Shown one piece after another: positions 54,939 to 64,000 of a stretch of DNA of 64,000 bases. The DNA comes from Morella rubra (taxonomy: Eukaryota; Streptophyta; Magnoliopsida; Fagales; Myricaceae). Where the stretch lies: the NCBI GenBank assembly GCA_003952965.2, contig CM025849.1, positions 23,186,308 to 23,250,307 on the forward strand. Reading direction: 5' to 3'. Both the position numbers and the translations under genes were made by a program. Each line of letters starts with the position of its first letter. The stretch's first letter is position 1. The notes under the pieces are model-generated. The model saw only the letters and a list, made by a program, of their open reading frames with translations. It was not told where the DNA came from and did no database searches.

Positions 54939-55280
54939 AAATAAAGTAAAATTTTATTATGCTCAAGCATCATACATACATAAATAGTTTTATTGGTTAC
55001 ATGAATCAGGTATATACTAAAATTAGGTGCCAATAATGAGTATATACTTTTCCTAAGTAATATAATGTTAATAATTATTTTGTATAGTAATGCCGTTTAA
55101 AATTTTATTCTGAAGGACCCACTCAATAAATATGAAATTAGAGAGAGTATTATGAAAATTAAAGCTATTATATGATATACCTTGGTGCCACATGTTTAAT
55201 ACAAGCAATTATTGTATTTGGTTCTCTCTTGGTGGATTTTACTTCAATAACATTTTATATGTGAAAGTTATCTGGCAATA
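54939..55280. other. no recognised gene
   Basis: AT-rich spacer between the mini CACTA element and the solo LTR. Confidence 0.5.
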
Positions 55281-55285
55281 AGGTT

Positions 55286-56513
55286 TGTTAGCCCAAGGTT
55301 GCTCCTTGAGCTATCTAACTTGATTTTGATGATAACAAATGAGAAAATAGCTTTGGAATATTTTTAGAATACGTGGTTGTCAATCCACTATTCAATTTAG
55401 AGCACTCAATTGTATTTAAATCTCTCTTAAGGTTATTATGCTCTATATTCTATTTAAACACGATGGCATGCACCTAAACTATTATATTTTTCATTGTAGA
55501 AGTTTTCATGTTGAAATGGAAAGGATTGCATATCAAAAAGCACTGAAAAACTCTTTTTGCCAAGATGGTGTCGACACATTGGAGACATGGTGTTGACACA
55601 TTGCACAGCTACCAGAATGCCTTTTTGATGGTGTCGACACATGAGAAGATGGTGTTGACATATGGTGAAGAAGTGTCAACACATGTCACAGGCACCAGAG
55701 AGTCAGTTCCAGACTTGAAGATGGTGTCGACACATAGGCATATATATGTTGACACATGTTGCGGGAACCTTGTTTTTAAAACGATGACTCAGCACGCAAA
55801 TCAAGACGTTGTGACACTTAGGGCACCTCTCCAACATTCAAAAAGGCCCTTGGACCCCCAAGATTGAAGACCTATAAAGACAACATTATGGAGAGAGAAA
55901 AGACATCTTTTGCATCTCTAACATCATCAATTTTGACCTAGCCTCCAAAAGAGAGAAAAACGCAAAAGAACAAAGCTACACGTTTTCCAAGAGATCTGCT
56001 ACTTTCTTGCTGTTATCATTATCAAATCTTGTCTTGTAGTCATTTATTAAGTATCGTATTTGCTGATCTAGCTTTTAAAGCTATTGTTTATCATTCCTAT
56101 CATTAAACATTTGAAAAACTTTTAAGTGTGGGATACACTTGAGACTACCTGTGAGGATAGAAGAAATCTCATAGGCTTTAAAATTTGTAGTTCGTGTTGA
56201 AGAGTGAGCTAAAAAAAACTCTTGTAACAGTTACGTAGCACCCATAAGCTAAGTTGTGAATACTTTTGGATTATAGTAGAGAAGCTTAAGGAAGACAATA
56301 GTCTTAGGGGTGGACGTAAGCAAGTCTTGGCTGAACCACCTAAAAATCGCAGTGTTATCTTTCTTCCCTATCTCTCTTACTTTATTGCTATCATTTATTG
56401 TTCTTCGTTTTAAATAACATTAAGTATTTTTCAGATCTGCATTTTTATTGGAAAAGTCTAATTTTTTGTTAAACCCAATTCACCCCCCTCTTGGGTTGCT
56501 ATTTAGACTCACA
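55286..56513 (+). mobile_element. solo LTR, family A copy 2, with 5-bp duplication AGGTT
   Basis: 1228-bp LTR starting TGTTAGCCCAAGG and ending TTTAGACTCACA, flanked by AGGTT at 55281-55285 and 56514-56518. It is colinear with 11508-12697 throughout. TATAAAG at 55873-55879 is a probable LTR promoter. Near the 3' end CCCAATTCACCCCCCTCTTGGGTTG is a short inverted repeat also present in family B. Seven TGT(C/T)GACACAT-like palindromes lie at 55566-55760. No coding sequence between the duplications, hence a solo LTR. Confidence 0.93.
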
Positions 56514-56518
56514 AGGTT

Positions 56519-57662
56519 GGAAAAATCGGGTTCAGGGTCAGGTTTCCTCAACCCTGACCCCGAACCCGAGTCATTCATGAAGAGATTTTTTGCCCTAACC
56601 CCCACCCTAAATTACCTGGAAGCCGTTGGGTTTGGCTCGAGATCGAGTTAAATGGGCCTTTTAAATTTGATTTTCAGCTTAGAATGTTCTGGGTTTTTAG
56701 GCCAAAAAATGTTTTGGGCTATAATTTTTTGAGCCCAGGACACATTGGGCATGTTATTTTCAGCCCGAGACGCTCTAGTTTTCAGCCCAGGACAACCTGG
56801 ATTATTTTATTTCAAGGCCAGGACGTCCTAGGGTATTTTATCTTCACTTTTGAAGAGTTATCTTAACTAATAAATAATAACTAACCATTCTAATTGGCTA
56901 TTTTATCTAGTAAGGCCTAAATAAAATAAAATAAAATAAAAATTCCAATATTCCATGTCCACGGCCTTAAATCGAAAACCAAAACTCCAACCTTATAATA
57001 TTACAACACTAACCATAATTAACAAAAAAAAGCAACTAACAATAACAATAATAAGATAAAAATAATTAGCTAAACAAGTTACAAAACCAAAACAGTTTAA
57101 CAAAAAAACATAATGTTCTTTGTTGCTCAAAGCCTCAAATCACTATTTCATTGCCATGCTCCACAATCGTAATCATTCTTCAAGAAGTATCACCATTGGA
57201 TCCTCTTCTAATTCTTCAAAACAATAGCGAAAAAATAAATTTATTGTCAATTGTCACTTCATTCTTTGAAACTAAAACAAGTGAATTTAACAATTAACAT
57301 GAATGAGAAAGTTATCTGCATCAAGCCAATGTCATCCATCTGATAGTGAGTGAATAAAACTCATTTAAGAAATAACAAGTAACAAAAAATTGGAAATCAA
57401 ACTTCATAAATCAGATTAAAAAAAAATTGAATCTCAAATTGGAAATCAAACTTTATAAATCAGATGCAAAAATAATTGAATCTCAAATGTTGTTCCCCGA
57501 ATGCACCTATGCAACATACTAGTTCTACAATATTGATTGGTGGGAGAACGTTGCTTTGGCTTCACTTAGGCTAAATAGTAAATATCATAGAACTAAAGTA
57601 TTATGTACTAAAGTAACATAGTCATGGACAATGGCTTCAAAAAATAATGATATCATAGAATG
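56519..57662. other. no gene; local degenerate repeat
   Basis: 56690-56840 has four diverged units on CAGCCCAGGACA...TTATTTT (about 40-45 bp). Further right, GGAAATCAAACTTCATAAATCAG occurs twice (about 57391 and 57439). Otherwise AT-rich with nothing recognised. Confidence 0.55.
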
Positions 57663-58724
57663 TGTAATAGCCCGGACCGTGAATACCTCAAGCGTTGTCT
57701 TATAATAATGGACACAGTTATTGAAACTGAGGTTACGGCCTGTGGGACAATCGACAAAGTAACAAGATACTAAACAAAACACACGAAGGACCTTTTATTA
57801 ATACCGAGGTATTACAAAAGAGGACAACTTTCTTATAATGTACATACTAAAAAGAAAACTACAGCGGAAAACTAAGAAAACATTAAAACGAAGATTTCTA
57901 ATCTTCGTCGTCAGTGTTATCCAAGTCGAGATGTTGACGTAATTATTGAGTGCGGAGTGATCCACCTATGTACTCGTCCCTCTATCAGGACATCTAGGTC
58001 ACGTGTGACATAGACTCGAAAAGTCAGCTCCAGAGTGATAAAGTCATGTTGAATGGCTTTGGTGAACTCACCTAAATAAACCTCAGACATCTGCTTAAGA
58101 AAATATTTAACAAACAACGGTGAGTCCAAATGACTCAGTAAAGCCAGCGATTAGTACAACAGACTAGCAGATAGAATAAAAGATATTGAAGAAACCCGTT
58201 CAACAATAAAATCTCAACAAAATAAGAAAGTAAATGAAAAGACTCAGTTTTCTCAAAAATGATCTTTTCCTTTTTCCATTTTCAATTACCACTACTCTCA
58301 CTCCTAGAGTGAATCACTTGGCTAGAGTGATGGGTTACAAGTAACCTTTCGTATCTTTGCTGCAGTACTCCCAAAGCACAATACGGTTCAAACTCCTAGA
58401 GTGAGTTATCCTAACAAAGGATCTTTTCGTGTACGACGGAGAGGCCAGAATGTCACAACAAGTGAACACATCCTCTTGTGCACAGTACTGTCATGTCTTC
58501 ACAGTATTACGTTAAGTATGCATGTCTCATGTCAACGCCCATATATATCATTCATGATATGCTACACTTTAATCGTACTTGAATATCAAATATTCCTTTC
58601 CAACGTACAAGTTAAGTGTGCATGTCTCATATCAACGCCCATACATCTCATTTATGATATGCAACACCTTAACTCGTTTCCATCATCACAACATTATAAA
58701 ATAGTTCTCAAAGGAAAGTGTTAT
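57663..58724 (-). mobile_element. gypsy LTR in minus orientation
   Basis: The 3' terminus on the minus strand is GGTCCGGGCTATTACA (at 57663), the same style as GGGGCATGACA at 33174. The diagnostic minus-strand string TTTACTGAGTCATTTGGACTCACC (about 58115-58140) is shared with both other gypsy LTRs. The 5' boundary is ambiguous: either the LTR is cut by the plus-strand LTR starting at 58725, or it starts near 58729 with an AAGGAGGGAGCA polypurine-like tract just before it. No internal coding sequence is seen. A diverged direct duplication lies at 58508-58675. Confidence 0.65.
58508..58675. repeat. diverged ~105-bp tandem duplication in the minus-strand LTR
   Basis: GTTAAGTATGCATGTCTCATG and TCAACGCCCATATATATCAT recur as GTTAAGTGTGCATGTCTCAT and TCAACGCCCATACATCTCAT, each followed by TATGATATGC-AACAC-TTAA. 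Confidence 0.8.
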
Positions 58725-61700
58725 TGTGATGCTCCCTCCTTAATTTCAACTATTTAAGTTAATTAATGACAATAGTTATGATTTTCTAGTCTTGTTGATT
58801 TCCTTGACAATTGATATGTTTTTCAATTTTCTTGCTAAACATTTCAATTATCCTATTATCTAGCTAAGCATTTGCATTTCATTATAATCTTGATAATTGA
58901 ATATTTTTCCTATGTGCATTTTCATTTCTTGCATTTTATATATTTCATTTACATTAAATTGATCAATTAGTACATAATTTAGTTTCATTATTAAAATTCA
59001 CATTATGCTGCCTTGTTTATAATGTTGTAATTACCCTAGAAGTATATTTCATTGAAATTCATTTTCTTTTTCTCCTTGCTTATTTCCTAGTTACATCTGA
59101 AAATTTTAGTAATGACATATGAGCAATCTTAGATTTTTCTCATCATTACTTATTGTAACTTCTTTGATTAATTTTCTACACCCTTTTTCCTAACTTAGGT
59201 TAATATTTTTTTTAGCATGTCCATTTCCTAACTTTAGGTGATTAATGAGCATGGAAATCTAACCCTTGGCTTAATCTTTTTTTTTCTCTCTCTTCTCCCT
59301 AGGTCACATAGCACAAACCCTCCTAACTACCTTGACCTTTGTCTCATTTCCTTGTCTCATTCACTTGTCTCATTTCCTTGTCCTTCTAGCATGCATCATG
59401 TTGTGAAATTTTAGACCTATCGGCAGTAACTAGGGTGAGAGTTTTGAGAGGTTTTTGACATCTCATCATTGCTTAGAAAGGGGGAGAAAATGCCATTTGG
59501 CATCTCCTGCCCCTTGCCGCCCATTTGGCCAACCAAGGAGCTTGCTTCTTGCAGCTCCCTTGGACCAAATCACAGCTTGGTTGGTTTTTTCTTGGTTGGT
59601 TTAAAGAAAAAAACAACCAAGCTGTGTTGTACAAAGGACCCTTGTGTGTGTTTGCCGAACTAGTGAGCATAGAGAGAGGACAGTGAGCAGTCAGCCAAGG
59701 AGAAAGAAGAGGGAGAAGAAAAAGAGAAGAAGAAGAAGAAGAAAAAAAAGGGAGGTGAAGGAGAAAGAGAAAAGAAAGGGGTAAGAAAACTAGAGTAAAT
59801 GGTTATGGTGGAGGAGGGGGTGTTCGGCCATGGCCATGAACCCTCCCTTGCCTCATTTTCTCTCTCTTTTCCTTGACCTATCCATCTTCTTCTTACTTTC
59901 TAACCTAAGTTTTCTAACCTTAGGTTATATATATTTGTTTTAGGAGATTTTCAAGTCCATCTAGAGCCACCCGAAAATCACCAAGGTAAGGGGTAGTTGT
60001 TGTTGATCTTTTGTGGGGAAAAATAAGTTGTAGATCATGTTTGCATGTGAGATAGGTTGCTGTCACCTTTGATCTCTACAAAAAAACATTTCAGCTCTTG
60101 TATTTTGATGAGTTTTAGTTCACTTGTTGGTTGCATGTGATGTTAGCTATAGAGATTAACTATTTTTTTGAAGTTCCTTGCTTGTTGTGTAAGAGAAATG
60201 TGGGAAACTGTAGTTTGTTGCAAAATAATTGTACAAGGAGGGTTTTGTGTGTTTAAGGGTCAAGGTCAGTGGCCAAAATGCTCTTTTGAGTGATTTGGAA
60301 GGCCACGGGTTGGCCATAGGTAAGGGCTAATGTACATGCAAGAGCTTCTTTGATCATTTCTCCCTTTCTTGTGATATTTGATTGTGCATGGCATATATTT
60401 TATACACTTGTGAACTTGGTAATGTAAAAATGGAAAATGGAGGCTATGGAATGTGGGAGAGACACGGCAGTGGCATTTGAGGGACTCATTGTGAGCTCAA
60501 ATGGTGAAATATGGTGTAAAAAGTGGCATTGGCTACATAAATGGTTTTGGTCTTTTAAAGAGAAAAGGAAATGAAAGTGTAAGCCATCATTTTACATATG
60601 TGGTTGCTCTGTGATTATATTGATGTCTGAAAGTATATTCGTATATGGATAAGTGAGATTAAAATAAAGGAAACCAAGATCTATAACATGCAAGAACATT
60701 AGTTAGCCTTTTAATAAGAAAATGGTCACTGTTCAAAACGACCCATGATTCCCTTTGAATTTTGCATGAAACTTTCTAGATAGGTTGTATAAGTACTCAG
60801 GACGTCTCTGTAAAAATTTCAGCCAAAAATGATGTAAGGAAAGGTCAAAAATACCCCTGGAGGTCTCTAAGGGCAGTTTCGGCATTTCACATGAAAATTA
60901 GGGTAAAAAGGTCCAAAATGGGAAAATAAATATGGCTGTGTAGAGCATGAAAAATGGATGGGGAAGCCCAAATTTGAGTCCAAACCGAGTAGAATTAGGG
61001 GCTCAAATCACAAAGCCCGTTTAGCGGCCTAATTGGACTTTAGGCTCGTTAACCCTAAACAAGCCAAAACTTTGAAAACTTTAGGGATAGTCCCAGTAGG
61101 GTCTAAGAAGGCCCAATAGGCCTTTATATGGGGATCTAAGGCAAATTAATATTTAGTTATAAAATGAATGTTTAATTCTTTAAATTAGTTCCATAAAAGA
61201 ATAAAGTTTTGTTTAATTCTTTAATTAAGAAAAAAGGGCTCAATAATTGGAAAACATATAACACAAATATTAGTTGAGTATTTCTTAAATTCAATTGCGA
61301 ATCTAATGTCGGATAATTGTATCTCTACCATTCATGCCTTAAGATTCCAAGCGCTTTATTAGTTTATATTTTCTCCAATCACATCATGAGACATTTTGAA
61401 TGGCAACACTGCATATGCATTGTATGGCATTCGTGCATGATTCACATTCACTTCATAAGAGGAAAAACAAATGTGAGGAACCCTAAGCCTATGAGGTGAT
61501 TCCCAAAGAAAGAGTGACGGTACCAGCACATGAGGAGAGTGCAACCCCCCACTATATGGAGTGGGTGGGCTCCTTCTAGGCACTACAGCGTCGTTTTTAA
61601 GGGTCCTGGTGTAGGTGACACAAGATAGTTCCACAAAGAGAGGAGGGACGCACAACCCAACTCTGGGGGTGAACAGAGCAGACACCGCGAATACCTTAGG

Positions 61701-62524
61701 AAACCAGATGATGAGTTGATGCATTACATACATTCCTTATGTTATCCCATCTCTTGTATGTTTGAAATTATTATTGCACTGATATTTTACGTTCTAAGGT
61801 ATGAACTATATTGTATGAGCATGTTTACCCCTTCCCGACCTTATTGAGTCAGTAGAACTCACCCTGTTTTATGTATGTTTTTGCATCCTTGTTTGTGGCG
61901 CCGTAGATATTGAAGATGAAGTTGTCCGTGAACGAGCTGACTATGGACCTCGACCCGTACGTCTTAGTCCTAAAGGTCTGAACTTGGGTTACGGACGCTT
62001 ATGAGGTACTGGTGGAGTATGAGCCTCACTGATTCCTCGAGGAACCACCTTTGCCCCCACTCTCCCATTTAGAGGACTTCAGCTTGATCGATGTGCCACC
62101 GGAGTTTCTTAGACTCGATTACACTCCTCTGTGTTGGCTTTTAGTCACAATCAATGTTTTGATGATAACAATAGAAGTAATTGAGATGTGAAGCAAAGCG
62201 GATCCAAAATGAGCACGAAGCGATCAAGTAACATTTCCTTCAATGGAAGTGCTCTTAAAGTGAAGACTCAAGATGCTAGGGTAATCTTTGTAACTCTAAG
62301 TCTTCATCTTTAACAAGGATTTGAACCACACACTTGCATATTTCTTCAAAACTTGCATGAAATGCCTCTTGTTTTGAAGATTTAAAAATTTTTTTAAATG
62401 GCTTTAAAATATCCCAATCAAACTCCCAAACCTTTTATATACTTATGGGAAGTTAGTCTTTAAAATTGGGTATTTTAAGTTGGTCAAAATTGTGTTTTTA
62501 AAACAATCGGATTATGTGCTTAAG

Positions 62525-62700
62525 TTGAGGAGGTCGACCGGCTCATGTAGCGGTCGACCGGTCTTCGACCGCTTGGTATAGCGGTCGACCGGTTGGTTTG
62601 AAAGAGTTTAAAAAAGAGCCGTTCTGACTTTTGACATTATGACCGTTGTGAACGTTAACCTGCAGCGGTCAACCGGTTAATGTAGCGGTCGACCGGTTCA
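62525..62700. repeat. GGTCGACCGG palindrome cluster in LTR family B
   Basis: Four exact GGTCGACCGG palindromes and one variant (GGTCAACCGG) in about 170 bp, most preceded by TGTAGC or TATAGC. They sit 60-230 bp upstream of the LTR TATA box, the usual position of retrotransposon enhancer repeats. The decayed copy at 42395-42430 keeps only degraded forms (GATCGACCGC, GGTCGATCAA). Confidence 0.85.
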
Positions 62701-62761
62701 TCGAGAGTTTTTAACAGCTCGACTTCCAACGGCTATAAACGGCTATTTTTCTTATGAGGCC

Positions 62762-62770
62762 TATATAAAG
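62762..62770 (+). promoter_or_regulatory. TATA box of LTR family B
   Basis: TATATAAAG in the context GAGGCCTATATAAAGCCATCC, about 630 bp into the LTR and just downstream of the palindrome cluster. It probably marks the U3/R transition region of the retrotransposon promoter. Confidence 0.65.
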
Positions 62771-64000
62771 CCATCCCTACGCCTTTTAAAAGTTGCTGAA
62801 AACTTAAATCATTTTGCCAAAGCTAAGAGTGATCTAAAACCTTTCAATCCTTGTTCAAACATCGTTCACACATAATCAACGCTTTCACATCCTTGTTGTT
62901 GTGTGAAGCTTAAGAGATAGAAATTTCTTATTGTAATATCTACTCCATCAAGGGAGTTTTAGTGAGCATTTTGTTCATCCCCATACACTATTAAGAGAGT
63001 GATTCTCTTGTTTCCTTTTGGTGAGGTTTGTTCATCAAAAGAAGGAGTTTAGAGAGGTTTGTTCTCAAACTCGTTCTTGAGGCTTGAAGAGGTGTTTCTC
63101 AAGCTCAAGTGTAAGGAAGGCTCTCCCTTGGTTGAAGGGAGCATAGTGGAAAAACCTCAAAGCTCGGTAAAGGAGCTTGAGGGGTGGATGTAGGCGGGTT
63201 TGTCGAACCACCTAAAAATCTTGTGTTTGCTTCTCTTCCCTTATCTCATTACATTGTGCTATTAGTTTCCTATTCTAAGTTTTATTTCTCTATTTAAGTT
63301 GCAATATATATTCTTGTGTTCAATATTTTATTGCAATCACTTCTCTTTGTGAGACTTATAGCTAGCAAACACTTTCTAAAGGGTGTGTTTCGAAAAAGTT
63401 TTGAAACCCAATTCACCCCCCTCTTGGGTTGCCTTAATCCTAGGATTTACACTCTGGCCCCGCCGGTGGAGAGTAGCTGCGTCTCACCCGAGGCCGGTAT
63501 CATAGACCTCACCTCTGATACTGATAAGGAGGTTTAGTGGACCCCTAGTCTAGATGTCGTTTTCTTTATTTCTATTTATTTTTCGATGTATTATTCCTCG
63601 ATTAAAGCGCGGTTGTAGTGGCATGGTGAGCTTTAGAAAGTTTCTACTTTTGTACTTAGCCTTTTTGTAGTCCCCCGGTGGACGTATTTTGGAAAACTAT
63701 GCTTTGTAATGAAATTTGGTATTTATTATGGCGAGCATTTATTTCTTTCCTTATTTCTTATTATTTCCTTATATTATTAAGCTTTCATTTGTATTAAAGG
63801 TTTTATTCTATAAAACGCTTCGAAAACTACTTAATACAAGTTAATTTAACGTCCTTTCCTAAACTGCGATTTCTCCTTGATACATTTTACTAGTTTTAAT
63901 CACAACCCTATTTTCAAATAAGACTTTTGCAGAACTTTTTAAAGTAAATCAGATAAGGTTATTTGGGATGGTTCATGCTGTAATCCCCGTCTATGGGCAT

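Larger units (their letters stand above)
62132..63451 (+). mobile_element. solo LTR, family B, with 5-bp duplication CTCTG
   Basis: 1320-bp LTR starting TGTTGGCTTTTAGTCACAAT and ending CCTAGGATTTACA, flanked by CTCTG at 62127-62131 and 63452-63456. Removing it rejoins CACTCCTCTG with GCCCCGCCGGTGG, which matches the uninterrupted CCTCCTCTACCGGCGG at about 32638 in the other gypsy LTR, so the target site is independently confirmed. The 5' third is shared with the fragment at 41992-42545. It shares GGATGTAGGCGGG...CGAACCACCTAAAAATC and CACCCCCCTCTTGGGTTG with family A, so A and B are distant relatives. Confidence 0.95.
58725..64000 (+). mobile_element. second Tekay/Del-like gypsy LTR, running off the window
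   Basis: Probable start TGTGATGCTCCCTCC (58725). It is homologous to the LTR at 29633-33174 over CCTCTGGAGGTCTCTAAGGG-type sequence at about 60856, GGCTGTGTAGAGCATGAAAA (about 60934), TTTAGCGGCCTAATTGGAC (about 61020), GAGGAGGGACGCACAACCC (about 61640), TTATTGAGTCAGTAGAACTCACC (about 61842) and GTAATCCCCG near the window end. By comparison the LTR would end roughly 70 bp past 64000. It is interrupted by the solo LTR at 62132-63451. Whether coding sequence follows to the right is outside the window. Confidence 0.75.

Noticed and set aside
61317-61733. Overlapping frames on both strands near 61.3-61.7 kb as genes
   Set aside because: They lie in the gypsy LTR and correspond to a non-coding segment shared with 31.9-32.2 kb (GAGGAGGGACGCACAACCC), where the frame differs.
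1-64000. tRNA, rRNA, CRISPR or riboswitch elements
   Set aside because: I looked for tRNA cloverleaf hallmarks (GGTTCGAATC arms), rRNA core strings and regularly spaced short repeats with unique spacers, and found none.

Overview
The window looks like repeat-dense nuclear DNA of a flowering plant, probably a dicot. It is AT-rich and shows FAR1/MULE transposases, Ty1/copia, Ty3/gypsy and LINE coding remnants, plant-specific families (DUF247, an LRR receptor-kinase exon, an alpha-tubulin fragment) and intron-like splice junctions. I found no bacterial-style operon, no tRNA or rRNA gene and no CRISPR array. No coding gene in the window is clearly intact, and the best host-gene candidate (DUF247) is broken twice.

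Layout. 1-1859: nothing recognised. 1860-7702: large non-autonomous CACTA-like element holding exon-like gene fragments and a nested hAT-like insertion (4831-6101). 8735-10443: decayed copia pol, followed by the start of its 3' LTR, into whose downstream sequence a solo LTR inserted (11508-12697, 5-bp duplication GAGGT). 13646-18412: LINE scrap, a ~200-bp inverted repeat, a dead FAR1/MULE transposase gene and a captured golgin-like exon. 18453-28459: a complex mosaic of about 10 kb between two copies of a 15-bp direct repeat. It contains a MULE bounded by 91-bp inverted repeats, a second FAR1 transposase pseudogene, captured exons, and a LINE whose ORF2 is split by the MULE part and carries a condensed, patchwork second copy of itself. 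28674-29095: truncated LRR receptor-kinase exon. 29427-33174: 3' end and long LTR of a Tekay/Del-like gypsy element. 36083-37320 and 38163-38604: two terminal-inverted-repeat elements. 38973-40667: DUF247 gene with a TATA box, one frameshift and one early stop. 41992-42545: LTR fragment. 43010-49752: degenerate repeat array that ends, on the minus strand, at a TATA box and a spliced-looking leader exon. 50830-52543: Pack-MULE with a perfect 9-bp target duplication carrying an alpha-tubulin fragment (+) and a RING-finger fragment (-). 52739-54935: three small DNA transposons. 55286-56513: second solo LTR (AGGTT duplication). 57663-64000: two further gypsy LTRs in opposite orientation, the right one split by a third solo LTR (62132-63451, CTCTG duplication).

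How it fits together: the window is mainly a record of nested insertion and gene-fragment capture. Three or four DNA transposons each hold pieces of unrelated host genes, often antisense to the transposase. Three solo LTRs keep perfect target-site duplications, so their boundaries are firm. Family assignments rest on motifs recognised by eye; no database search or alignment program was run.
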